NCBI GenBank assembly: GCA_036514535.1 | Contig: DATBWZ010000027.1 | Span: forward strand, 1 to 20,294 | Length of the DNA: 20,294 bases | Reading direction: 5' to 3' | Origin: DATBWZ01 sp036514535 | GTDB lineage: Bacteria; JAMCPX01; DATBWZ01 | Shown: positions 7,634 to 14,929 of the stretch, piece after piece | How positions within the stretch are numbered: the first letter of the stretch is position 1 | Layout of the letters: every line of letters starts with the position of its first letter | Notes under the pieces: model-generated | What the model was told of the DNA's origin: nothing | Seen by the model: only the letters and a program-made list of their open reading frames with translations | The model's database searches: none | Position numbers and translations under genes: made by a program

Positions 7634-8077
7634 ATGGGGGAGAGACTTTTGATATTTGGTGCAGGGGATTATTTGTTCGGATTAAAGTTGGATACTGTTT
7701 TGAGAGTTGATACCATTGAAGCCCCTGATGAAATCAAATATGGAGACAGATATTGCGGTACTGTAAAAATCTCAAATTCAACCATTCCCTTTGTAGACTT
7801 GAGAAAAAAACTAAATTCTCATTTAGCGGGGAAGCCTGTGCTTATAAGGTACGAACACCCCTATTGTACGCTCGGGATTCTCAGCGATAACCTTTCGGGC
7901 ATCCAGGAGATTGAAAAAGAGAGCCTTATTCCTTTTCCGGAAATTGTTGTCAAGTCAAGCCGGGATATCCTTCAGGGGTTTTTTTTAAAAGGGAGGCAGG
8001 TCATTCTGTTTGTCAATGGCGGCAAACTTATTTCCATGGATGATATGAAAATAATAGAAAAGATGACAGTTGTATGA
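7634..8077 (+). CDS. CheW-like domain protein (first of a pair)
   Basis: A 147-residue single CheW-like domain. In chemotaxis-type systems such proteins link receptors to the histidine kinase CheA. Fold landmarks: LLIFGAGDYLFGLKLDTVLRV at the start, GTVKISNSTIPFVDLRKKL (the 'G..n..G..iPvvDLr' strand pair), GILSDNLSGIQEI, and the closing GFFLKGRQVILFVNGGKLI. The frame is open upstream to a TTG at 7553. Those 27 extra residues do not resemble CheW, so the ATG at 7634 (MGERLLIF) is chosen. Its ribosome site is weak. The stop overlaps the start of the next CheW-like gene (ATGA), so the two are probably made together. No CheA, CheR, CheB or receptor lies in the window. Confidence 0.85.
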   Translation: MGERLLIFGAGDYLFGLKLDTVLRVDTIEAPDEIKYGDRYCGTVKISNSTIPFVDLRKKLNSHLAGKPVLIRYEHPYCTLGILSDNLSGIQEIEKESLIPFPEIVVKSSRDILQGFFLKGRQVILFVNGGKLISMDDMKIIEKMTVV

Positions 8078-8469
8078 GCGAAGAAAAATACATAGTTTTC
8101 AGCGTCAAAAATAAACTATTTGGGATTGATACAATGATGCTAATCAATGTGGTTAATACGCCAGAGGTAGTCAGGCTGCCATTTGTTCATTCAGAACTCA
8201 AAGGCGTAATGCTTGTTGATACCGGTCCGGTGCCGGTGTTTTCTTTTGCTGATGGCGCCTCCGGAAAATTTGCCGTTCTTGTGGATTCACAGTGGGGTTT
8301 GCTGGGGATTCTTGCGGATGATGTTTTTGGAATTATTGATAAGGAATCTTTGAAAATCAGTGAAGATGCAGGGAGTGATTCCATAGGAGAACTTTCAGGT
8401 AGAAGGGTTTTCCGTCCGGATTTAAAGGGGGTTCTGGATACCGTTGCAGGGACCAGAGAGAAAAATTGA
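8074..8469 (+). CDS. CheW-like domain protein (second of a pair)
   Basis: A short, 131-residue CheW-like domain, divergent from its neighbour. It opens EKYIVFSVKNKLFGIDTMMLINVV, continues with LPFVHSELKGVMLVDTGPVPVFSFAD (the usual 'G...nlrG.ivPv.d' core with Asp/Thr changes), then AVLVDSQWGLLGILADDVFGIID, and ends RPDLKGVLDTVAG. The ATG overlaps the previous stop by 4 bases, so translation is coupled. It lies 25 bases ahead of the receiver gene. A probable role is an adaptor in a chemosensory-like complex with its neighbour. Its shortness and divergence could mean a non-CheA partner. Confidence 0.8.
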   Translation: MSEEKYIVFSVKNKLFGIDTMMLINVVNTPEVVRLPFVHSELKGVMLVDTGPVPVFSFADGASGKFAVLVDSQWGLLGILADDVFGIIDKESLKISEDAGSDSIGELSGRRVFRPDLKGVLDTVAGTREKN

Positions 8470-8497
8470 TTGATAAGTAGAGATCAGGAGGAAGATG

Positions 8498-9559
8498 ATG
8501 TCAAAAAAACTATTGATTGCTGATGACAGTATAACGATCCAGAAGGTAATGACTATTACCTTTTCTTCCAAGGATTACGAATTAGTTATCGTAGGAAACG
8601 GAATAGACGCAATTTCAAAGGCAAAAGATGTAAAACCCGATCTTGTGCTGGCGGATATAGGCATGCCAGGCAAGAACGGCTATGAGGTGTGCGAGGCAAT
8701 TAAAAAAACCCCGGAATTAAAGGATATACCAGTCCTGCTTCTTGCCGGCGCTTTTGAGCCCTTTGATGCAAATAAGGTTAAAGCAGTAGGCGCCGATGAT
8801 TACATTATGAAGCCATTTGAAACCCAGGCGCTGATAAACAAGGTTAATGAATTGCTTTCCAGGGCGAAAAAGCCCGAGGTAGCAGCAGAAGCCGGGGTTT
8901 CGGATGAGATTGAAGATGCCCTTGATATAGATCTTGGTGAGATTATTGAAGAGGAAACAGAAGGAATAGAATTGACCGAAGAAGCGAAAACAGCGGAAGA
9001 GACGTCTCCTGAGGATATTTGGAGTATGGAAGGCTTTGACGGTGCTGAAAAAAAAGCAGAGATCCCTAAGGCTGTGAAGACGGAGGAAAGGCCTCAGGTT
9101 ACAGCAAAAACGATAGCAGCAGAGGTTATGGCAGAAGAAGCAGAGCCGGAAGAAGCGATAGAGATCGGAGAATTTACAGAAGAAACAGGGGATTCAGGTG
9201 TAGATGTAGCTGAAGAGACTTTTACAGCGCTGGAAATCAACGAAGTAACCGGGGAAGCCGAAACGGTTGACGCAGAAACAGAAGAGCATTTTGAGCAAAT
9301 CCCCATTGCAGAAGCGGTTGAATCTCCGGTGCATGCGAAGAATATTGCTCCACCGGCGTCCATCTCGCAGATTTCCCTGGAAATTCAGAAGCAGGTTTCA
9401 GAAATTCTCATAAAAACCCTTCCATCGCTTATGCAGAAAATTGCTGAGGAGATAATAAATTCGGTCATTAAGGGATTTGTCAAGGATGCAATTGATAAGG
9501 GAAATATCCTGGAGAAAACAAAAAGGATGGTTGACGAAGAGTTTAAAAAAGTTAAATAG
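8498..9559 (+). CDS. Response regulator: CheY-like receiver with long acidic linker and C-terminal helical tail
   Basis: A 353-residue protein in three parts. Residues 1-122 are a receiver domain: acidic pair D9/D10, phospho-acceptor D53 in LADIGMPGKNGYEVC, and K105 in MKPFE. The usual Thr/Ser switch is alanine (A83 in LLLAGAFEPF). Residues ~125-285 are a Glu/Ala-rich, low-complexity acidic linker. Residues ~288-353 (ISLEIQKQVSEILIKTL to the end) form amphipathic helices suited to oligomerisation or docking. There is no DNA-binding domain, so it acts by protein contacts. AGGAGG at 8486-8491 is 6 bases from the ATG at 8498 but only 3 from the ATG at 8495, so the second is preferred. It follows the CheW-like pair in one likely operon. 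Confidence 0.9.
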   Translation: MSKKLLIADDSITIQKVMTITFSSKDYELVIVGNGIDAISKAKDVKPDLVLADIGMPGKNGYEVCEAIKKTPELKDIPVLLLAGAFEPFDANKVKAVGADDYIMKPFETQALINKVNELLSRAKKPEVAAEAGVSDEIEDALDIDLGEIIEEETEGIELTEEAKTAEETSPEDIWSMEGFDGAEKKAEIPKAVKTEERPQVTAKTIAAEVMAEEAEPEEAIEIGEFTEETGDSGVDVAEETFTALEINEVTGEAETVDAETEEHFEQIPIAEAVESPVHAKNIAPPASISQISLEIQKQVSEILIKTLPSLMQKIAEEIINSVIKGFVKDAIDKGNILEKTKRMVDEEFKKVK

Positions 9560-9607
9560 TTATTCCAAATTTTCTTTTTATAAATAAAATATACCTGATA
9601 AATAATT

Positions 9608-12277
9608 ATGGAAAAAAATTCAAAGAAAGAATTATTGCCCAAATCCTGGAATTCAAAGGAGATGGAATCTAAGTGGTATGCATTCTGGGAATCAAATGGT
9701 TATTTTACTCCCGATCTGCATTCATCAAAGCCTCCTTTTTGCATTGTTATTCCACCGCCCAATGTAACAGGTTCGCTGCACATCGGCCATGCGCTGAACA
9801 ACACACTCCAGGACATCCTGTCAAGATACAAGAGAATGGCAGGGTTCAATGTCCTCTGGCTCCCAGGAACAGACCATGCCGGCATAGCTACGCAGAATGT
9901 TGTTGAACGCATTTTGACGGAAGAGGGGCTTGACAGATTAAAAATCGGCAGGGACCGCTTTATTGAAAGGGTATGGAAATGGAAGGAGGAATCGGGAGGA
10001 AATATCATTTATCAATTGAGGCGTCTTGGCGCATCCTGTGACTGGACGAGGGAGAGGTTTACGCTTGACGAGGGCTTGTCAAAAGCAGTCCGTGTTGCTT
10101 TTGTAACCCTTTATAATAAGGGTCTCATATATCGTGGAAACTACATCATAAACTGGTGCCCCAGATGCGGAACGGCTTTGTCTGATCTTGAGGTAGAGCA
10201 GGAGGAGATAACTGGCAAGCTTTATTATATTTTGTACCCATTAAAGGAACCAAAATCGGACATTAAATACATCATAGTAGCAACCACAAGACCAGAGACT
10301 ATGTTCGGAGATACTGCTGTAGCAGTACATCCCGAAGATGATAAATATGCTGATGCGATAGGCGCCTCACTGCTTCTTCCGCTCACAGACAGGGAGATTC
10401 CCGTGATAGGGGACGACAGGGTAGAACGGGAATTCGGTACAGGCGCCGTGAAGATAACGCCTGGCCATGATTTCGCCGACTTTGAGACAGCAAACCGGCA
10501 TAATCTTCCATTTGTTAAGGCGATTGACGAACATGGGAGAATGACGGAGCATGCTTATATATATAAAGGGCTTGACAGGTTTGAGGCAAGGACAAAGGTT
10601 GCGAAAGACCTTGAAAATGCAAGCCTCCTACAGAAGATTGAGGATTATAAAATGGTTCTGGGCCATTGTTACAGATGCAAAACAGTGGTGGAACCAATGT
10701 TGTCGGTTCAGTGGTTTGTTAGGGCGGAGCCCCTATCTCAGGAGGCTATCAGGGCTGTTGAGAGCGGCAGGATAAAACTTATTCCAGAGATGTGGAATAC
10801 GTCCTATTTTTCCTGGATGCGTAATATCAGAGACTGGTGTATTTCCAGACAGATCTGGTGGGGACACAGAATTCCGGCATGGTATTGCGGGGATTGCGGT
10901 GAAATCGCTGTGTCAATTGAGGATCAGAATGTTTGTGTTAAATGCGGTTCAAAAAATATAGAGCAGGATAAAGATGTGCTTGACACATGGTTTTCTTCCG
11001 CCCTCTGGCCATTTTCTACACTCGGTTGGCCGGACAGGACAAGGGATCTCTCTATTTTTTATCCTACATCGGTTTTGGTGACATCATTTGATATACTCTT
11101 TTTCTGGGTGGCGCGGATGATAATGATGGGGCTCTTTCTTATGAAAGATGTTCCCTTCATGGAGGTCTATCTGCATGCCCTTGTTAGGGACTCAAAGGGG
11201 CAGAAGATGAGCAAATCCAAGGGAAATGTTATTGATCCGCTGGTTATGATGGACAAGTACGGCGTGGATGCTTTCCGTTTTGCCCTCGCTGCTTTAACCG
11301 CTCAGGGCAGGGAGATAAAACTGTCAGAGGATCGCATTGAGGGCTACAGGCATTTTACTAATAAACTCTGGAATGCATCAAAATTTATACTTATGAATAC
11401 CGGAGACATTCAGAACAATCAATATCTCGGCATTATCCCTGAAAGCATACTCGGCAGGTGGATTTACACTCTTTATCAGGATACGATTAAATCTGTGCGG
11501 GATGCCATTGATGTATATAATTTTGACAGCGCTGCAAGGATCCTGTATAACTTCATCTGGCATGAACTCTGTGACTGGTACCTGGAGGCGGTGAAATCAA
11601 GACTCAGCGCGACAGGAGAACCCGAACACAAAAAACTGCTCCTGTATATTCTTGATGGAATTCTAAAAATGCTGCATCCGTTTATGCCTATGATAACCGA
11701 GGAGATCTGGCAGCGGCTTCCGGGAAGTTCCGGAAGCATAATGATTTCAAAATTTCCGGAGGTTTCATCCGGGAAATATCCCGATGAGCGTAATAAATTT
11801 GAATATGTTAAGGGAGTAATAACCCGCATACGAAATATTAGATCAGCGCACCTAATCCCGCACACCGAACGCTTCAGCGTCCATGCAAGGACGCAGGACA
11901 GTCAACTGGCTGCTCTGCTTCAGGAGTTCAGCGCAACAATTGTTTTTCTTGCCCGTCTTGATAATTTTACAGTCGGAGCAGCAGGCCGGGCTTTCAAATC
12001 TCCGCTTATTGTTAAGCATGACAATACGGAAATGTATCTTGATTTGGTGAATCTCGTGGATTATAAAAAAGAAGCAGCGAGAATTGAAAGGGAGATTGAG
12101 AAGATGAGAAATGAACTGGAAAGGGTATCTGGAATGCTGAACGATCGTAACTTTAAATCAAATGCTCCGGCAGAAATCGTGGATAAGAAAAAAGCGGAAT
12201 TTGAAACTCTTAAAATGAAATTGCGGAATCTTGAGGAAACAAAGGAAATGATCAAAACTTCCCAGGAAAATGTCTAA
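9608..12277 (+). CDS. valS: Valyl-tRNA synthetase
   Basis: Cytoplasmic class Ia synthetase that charges tRNA-Val and clears mis-made threonyl-tRNA through its editing domain. Its 889 residues are a normal length. N-terminal WNSKEMESKWYAFWESNGYF is followed by the HIGH signature in PPPNVTGSLHIGHALNNT. The editing (CP1) domain holds TTRPETMFGDTAVAVHPED near 224-243. Next come a zinc knuckle (CGDCG...CVKCG), the domain with WISRQ-like DWCISRQIWWGHRIPAW, and KMSKS at 533-537. The anticodon-binding domain and a C-terminal coiled-coil arm (~817-885, rich in Lys/Glu) end it. The gene begins 48 bases after the receiver gene with no clear Shine-Dalgarno, and its stop overlaps the nadC start by 8 bases. 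Confidence 0.98.
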   Translation: MEKNSKKELLPKSWNSKEMESKWYAFWESNGYFTPDLHSSKPPFCIVIPPPNVTGSLHIGHALNNTLQDILSRYKRMAGFNVLWLPGTDHAGIATQNVVERILTEEGLDRLKIGRDRFIERVWKWKEESGGNIIYQLRRLGASCDWTRERFTLDEGLSKAVRVAFVTLYNKGLIYRGNYIINWCPRCGTALSDLEVEQEEITGKLYYILYPLKEPKSDIKYIIVATTRPETMFGDTAVAVHPEDDKYADAIGASLLLPLTDREIPVIGDDRVEREFGTGAVKITPGHDFADFETANRHNLPFVKAIDEHGRMTEHAYIYKGLDRFEARTKVAKDLENASLLQKIEDYKMVLGHCYRCKTVVEPMLSVQWFVRAEPLSQEAIRAVESGRIKLIPEMWNTSYFSWMRNIRDWCISRQIWWGHRIPAWYCGDCGEIAVSIEDQNVCVKCGSKNIEQDKDVLDTWFSSALWPFSTLGWPDRTRDLSIFYPTSVLVTSFDILFFWVARMIMMGLFLMKDVPFMEVYLHALVRDSKGQKMSKSKGNVIDPLVMMDKYGVDAFRFALAALTAQGREIKLSEDRIEGYRHFTNKLWNASKFILMNTGDIQNNQYLGIIPESILGRWIYTLYQDTIKSVRDAIDVYNFDSAARILYNFIWHELCDWYLEAVKSRLSATGEPEHKKLLLYILDGILKMLHPFMPMITEEIWQRLPGSSGSIMISKFPEVSSGKYPDERNKFEYVKGVITRIRNIRSAHLIPHTERFSVHARTQDSQLAALLQEFSATIVFLARLDNFTVGAAGRAFKSPLIVKHDNTEMYLDLVNLVDYKKEAARIEREIEKMRNELERVSGMLNDRNFKSNAPAEIVDKKKAEFETLKMKLRNLEETKEMIKTSQENV

Positions 12278-13112
12278 TCGTATATTTGACAGGGATACGA
12301 AAAAGGCAATCGCTGCAGCTCTTGCTGAGGATATAGGCAAGATAGACCTTTCATCGTTTTGCATACCCAAAGGGAAAAAAATTGCCGGGCTGATAATTGC
12401 CGGAGAGGATTTTCTTCTTGCAGGAGTAAATATTGCAAAAGAGGTTTTCAAGCAACTGGATAGGAAAATGAAATTTAGGGCATTAAGTAAGGATGGGGAA
12501 TGGATAAAAAAGAAAAAGGTGATTGCAGCGGTCAGTGGGGATGCCCGGTCAATGCTTAGTGCGGAAAGGACAGCTCTGAATTTTCTTCAGCATCTTTCCG
12601 GTATAGCCACTAATACGAAAAAATACATCCGGAAGGCCGGTGCTAAAAAAGTTATAATACTGGACACGAGAAAAACAACCCCCGGGCTGAGAAGACTGGA
12701 GAAATATGCTACAAGGATAGGGGGCGCTGTAAATCACAGAATGGGATTATACGACCGTATTCTTATAAAAGAAAATCACATAAGGGCTGCTGGCGGAATC
12801 AGGCGTGCAATTGACACGCTTAAGAAAAAATTCCCAGGGCATACAGGGAACGCTGAGGCGGAGGTCAGGACAATTGACGAACTGAAGGAAGCACTTGAGT
12901 GCGGGGTCAGGCATGTTCTCCTGGATAATATGCGTCCTGGGACAATAAAAAAGGCAGCAAAAATTGCTGGTGGCAGGGCAAAAATTGAGGTATCTGGCGG
13001 GGTCAGTCTGCAAAATATAGGTAAATTTGCGTCTCAAAATGTTGACTTTATTTCTGTTGGGAGGCTTACCCATGCAGCAAGATGGGTGGATATTTCCTTC
13101 CAGGTAAAATAA
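12270..13112 (+). CDS. nadC: Nicotinate-nucleotide pyrophosphorylase (quinolinate phosphoribosyltransferase)
   Basis: Converts quinolinate and PRPP to nicotinate mononucleotide, CO2 and pyrophosphate, the entry step from de novo quinolinate to NAD. It has 280 residues. Hallmarks: AERTALNFLQHLSGIAT, the PRPP/quinolinate site block around LDTRKTTPGLRRLEKYA, GGAVNHRMGLYDRILIKENHI, AEVRTIDELKEAL, HVLLDNMRP and IEVSGGVSLQNI. The last loop reads SVGRLTHAARWVDIS. The start overlaps the end of valS by 8 bases and has an AGGA element just upstream, inside valS. No nadA or nadB lies in the window. It sits with birA and coaX in a cofactor gene run. Confidence 0.97.
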   Translation: MSNRIFDRDTKKAIAAALAEDIGKIDLSSFCIPKGKKIAGLIIAGEDFLLAGVNIAKEVFKQLDRKMKFRALSKDGEWIKKKKVIAAVSGDARSMLSAERTALNFLQHLSGIATNTKKYIRKAGAKKVIILDTRKTTPGLRRLEKYATRIGGAVNHRMGLYDRILIKENHIRAAGGIRRAIDTLKKKFPGHTGNAEAEVRTIDELKEALECGVRHVLLDNMRPGTIKKAAKIAGGRAKIEVSGGVSLQNIGKFASQNVDFISVGRLTHAARWVDISFQVK

Positions 13113-13115
13113 GTT

Positions 13116-14114
13116 ATGCTATCAGTCAGGTATGAGCATACCACAAGACTTGTGCTTGACAGTCTTATGCAAGCAGGAAGGGATTTTGTTTCCGGTGAAG
13201 CGTTAAGTCAGAGGCTGGGGGTTACGAGGGCTGGTTTATGGAAGCGGATAAAAAATCTGAGAGAGCTTGGTTATATTATTGAGGGCCATACTGCAAAGGG
13301 GTACAGGATTTTTAGCGCTCCGGATAATCCATATCCGTGGGCGTTGTTGGATGGCGAAGATGAATTTTGGCGGGACGCGGTCTATTATAAAAATACTGAT
13401 TCCACAAATACGGTTGCAGTCGGCATGGCTTCTAGGGGTGCGGTGGAGGGTACGGTTGTGGTTGCGGAGTCACAGACCGCCGGCCGGGGCAGGCTTGGCA
13501 GAATGTGGGTTTCCCCGCCTGGCAACAATATTTATATATCTGCTATACTCAGGCCGGACATGCCCCCGTATATCTCTCCGCAAATTACGCTTGTTGCCGG
13601 TGTCGCCGTAGCAAGGACGGTGGAAAAAGTAACCGGAATCAGAGCCGGGATAAAATGGCCAAATGATCTTCTCCTCAATGGGAAAAAATTCTGCGGAATC
13701 CTTACCGAGATGAATTCGGAATCTGACAAGATCAACTTTATTGTTTTGGGCATTGGAGTAAATCTGAATTCAACCATCAAAGAGTATCCTGCTGAAATAG
13801 CAGATAACATCACAACATTGAAGGATGTAACAGGGAGAAATATTCCAAGAGTTGAATTTACAATGGCGCTGCTCGGTGAATTAAAGAAAATGTATAAGGA
13901 GTTTCTTCGCCATGGATTTAGTAATATAAAGAAAGAATGGTCCGGATATTTTTGTATGTCCGGAAAAGATGTGGTAATATCCTATCTTGATAAAAAGGTA
14001 GAGGGAACCGCTCTTGGGATTGATAACAGCGGTGCATTACTTGTCAGGAAGTCTGATGATAAAATTGAAAGAGTTTTAAGTGGAGATGTAATGTTTTTAA
14101 GGAGGAGGACTTAA
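13116..14114 (+). CDS. birA: Bifunctional biotin-protein ligase / biotin operon repressor
   Basis: Activates biotin to biotinyl-AMP and attaches it to the carrier protein of acetyl-CoA carboxylase. It has 332 residues. The N-terminal winged helix-turn-helix (residues ~8-65: SGEALSQRLGVTRAGLWKRI) marks the group able also to repress biotin genes. The ligase domain carries the STN pair in KNTDSTNTVA, the biotinyl-AMP loop AGRGRLGRMW near 121-130, and the catalytic Lys region IKWPNDLLLNGKKFCGILTE from ~178. The C-terminal SH3-like domain is at ~285-330 (GTALGIDNSGALLV). It starts 3 bases after nadC, without a good Shine-Dalgarno, and ends in a 1-base overlap with coaX. No biotin biosynthesis gene or operator is visible nearby. 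Confidence 0.96.
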   Translation: MLSVRYEHTTRLVLDSLMQAGRDFVSGEALSQRLGVTRAGLWKRIKNLRELGYIIEGHTAKGYRIFSAPDNPYPWALLDGEDEFWRDAVYYKNTDSTNTVAVGMASRGAVEGTVVVAESQTAGRGRLGRMWVSPPGNNIYISAILRPDMPPYISPQITLVAGVAVARTVEKVTGIRAGIKWPNDLLLNGKKFCGILTEMNSESDKINFIVLGIGVNLNSTIKEYPAEIADNITTLKDVTGRNIPRVEFTMALLGELKKMYKEFLRHGFSNIKKEWSGYFCMSGKDVVISYLDKKVEGTALGIDNSGALLVRKSDDKIERVLSGDVMFLRRRT

Positions 14115-14893
14115 TGCTCCTTGTTATTGATATCGGTAATACGAATATTGTGCTTGGTATATATGATAGGGAAGATCTTCTGTCCTTTTGGCGATTTGCG
14201 ACAGATCAGGGGAAAACGGAAGATGAATACGGCATAATGATGCACCAGTTTTTAACACTTTCAAAGATACCCATCACAGGAGTGGATGGCGCCATTATCT
14301 CTTGCGTTGTTCCTCCACTGCTGGCCACATTTGAGAAAGCATGTCAGAAATATTTCTCTGTTCGTCCTCTTGTAATCGGACCTGGTATAAAAACCGGAAT
14401 GCCTGTGCTCTATGACAATCCAAAAGAGGTAGGAGCGGACAGGATTGTAAATGCTATTGCAGGCTACGAAAAATGGAAACGCAGCCTGATTATTGTTGAT
14501 TTTGGCACAGCTACAACCTTTGATTGCATTTCTTCAAAAGGGGAATATTTAGGTGGTGCAATTGCTCCCGGATTGATGATCTCATCAGAGGCGCTGTTCA
14601 GATCGGCATCAAAACTTCCCAGAATAGAACTTGTGAAACCTCCCAGCATAATAGGCAAAAACACGACCCACAGCATTCAATCCGGTATATTCTACGGCTA
14701 TGCCGGACTTGTGGACCGTATTGTTACAGTAATGAAGAAGGAGATGGCGGGAAATCTTAAGGTTATTGCTACAGGCGGGCTTGCGCCTTTAATTGCACCA
14801 GAAAGCGAGACCATTGAAGAAGTTGATGCGCACCTTACGCTAAGGGGATTAATGATCCTTTACCATAGAAACAGATTAGGGGTTGACTTATAA
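14114..14893 (+). CDS. coaX: Type III pantothenate kinase
   Basis: Phosphorylates pantothenate, the first step of CoA synthesis; type III enzymes need a monovalent cation and resist CoA feedback. It has 259 residues. Motifs of the ASKHA fold: the phosphate loop DIGNTNIVLGIYD at 5-17, CVVPPL, the substrate loop GADRIVNAIAGYEKW, the catalytic region IIVDFGTATTFD, GGAIAPGL, and the late ATGGLAPLIA. A strong ribosome site (AGGAGGAGG, 14100-14108) lies within the birA end, and the ATG overlaps the birA stop (TAATG). birA-coaX adjacency is common in many bacteria. Confidence 0.97.
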   Translation: MLLVIDIGNTNIVLGIYDREDLLSFWRFATDQGKTEDEYGIMMHQFLTLSKIPITGVDGAIISCVVPPLLATFEKACQKYFSVRPLVIGPGIKTGMPVLYDNPKEVGADRIVNAIAGYEKWKRSLIIVDFGTATTFDCISSKGEYLGGAIAPGLMISSEALFRSASKLPRIELVKPPSIIGKNTTHSIQSGIFYGYAGLVDRIVTVMKKEMAGNLKVIATGGLAPLIAPESETIEEVDAHLTLRGLMILYHRNRLGVDL

Positions 14894-14911
14894 CTTATAA
14901 TAGAATAATAT
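14883..14911 (+). promoter_or_regulatory. Candidate promoter ahead of the EF-G-like gene
   Basis: TTGACT (14883-14888, 5 of 6) lies in the last codons of coaX, then a 17-base spacer, then TAATAT (14906-14911, 4 of 6). A start near 14918 would leave a leader of about 12 bases containing the AGGTGA ribosome site of the next gene. The area is AT-rich, with other TATAAT-like strings (14896-14901), so the assignment is tentative. It would allow the downstream module to be expressed apart from coaX. Confidence 0.35.
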
Positions 14912-14929
14912 TAAAAGATAGGTGAAGAG

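Noticed and set aside
7979..7990. T8A4 run in the first CheW-like gene, in phase as a T TTT TTA frameshift site
   Set aside because: A -1 shift would only swap the last residues for an 18-codon tail, no downstream pseudoknot is apparent, and such runs are common in Phe-Phe-Leu-Lys codons.
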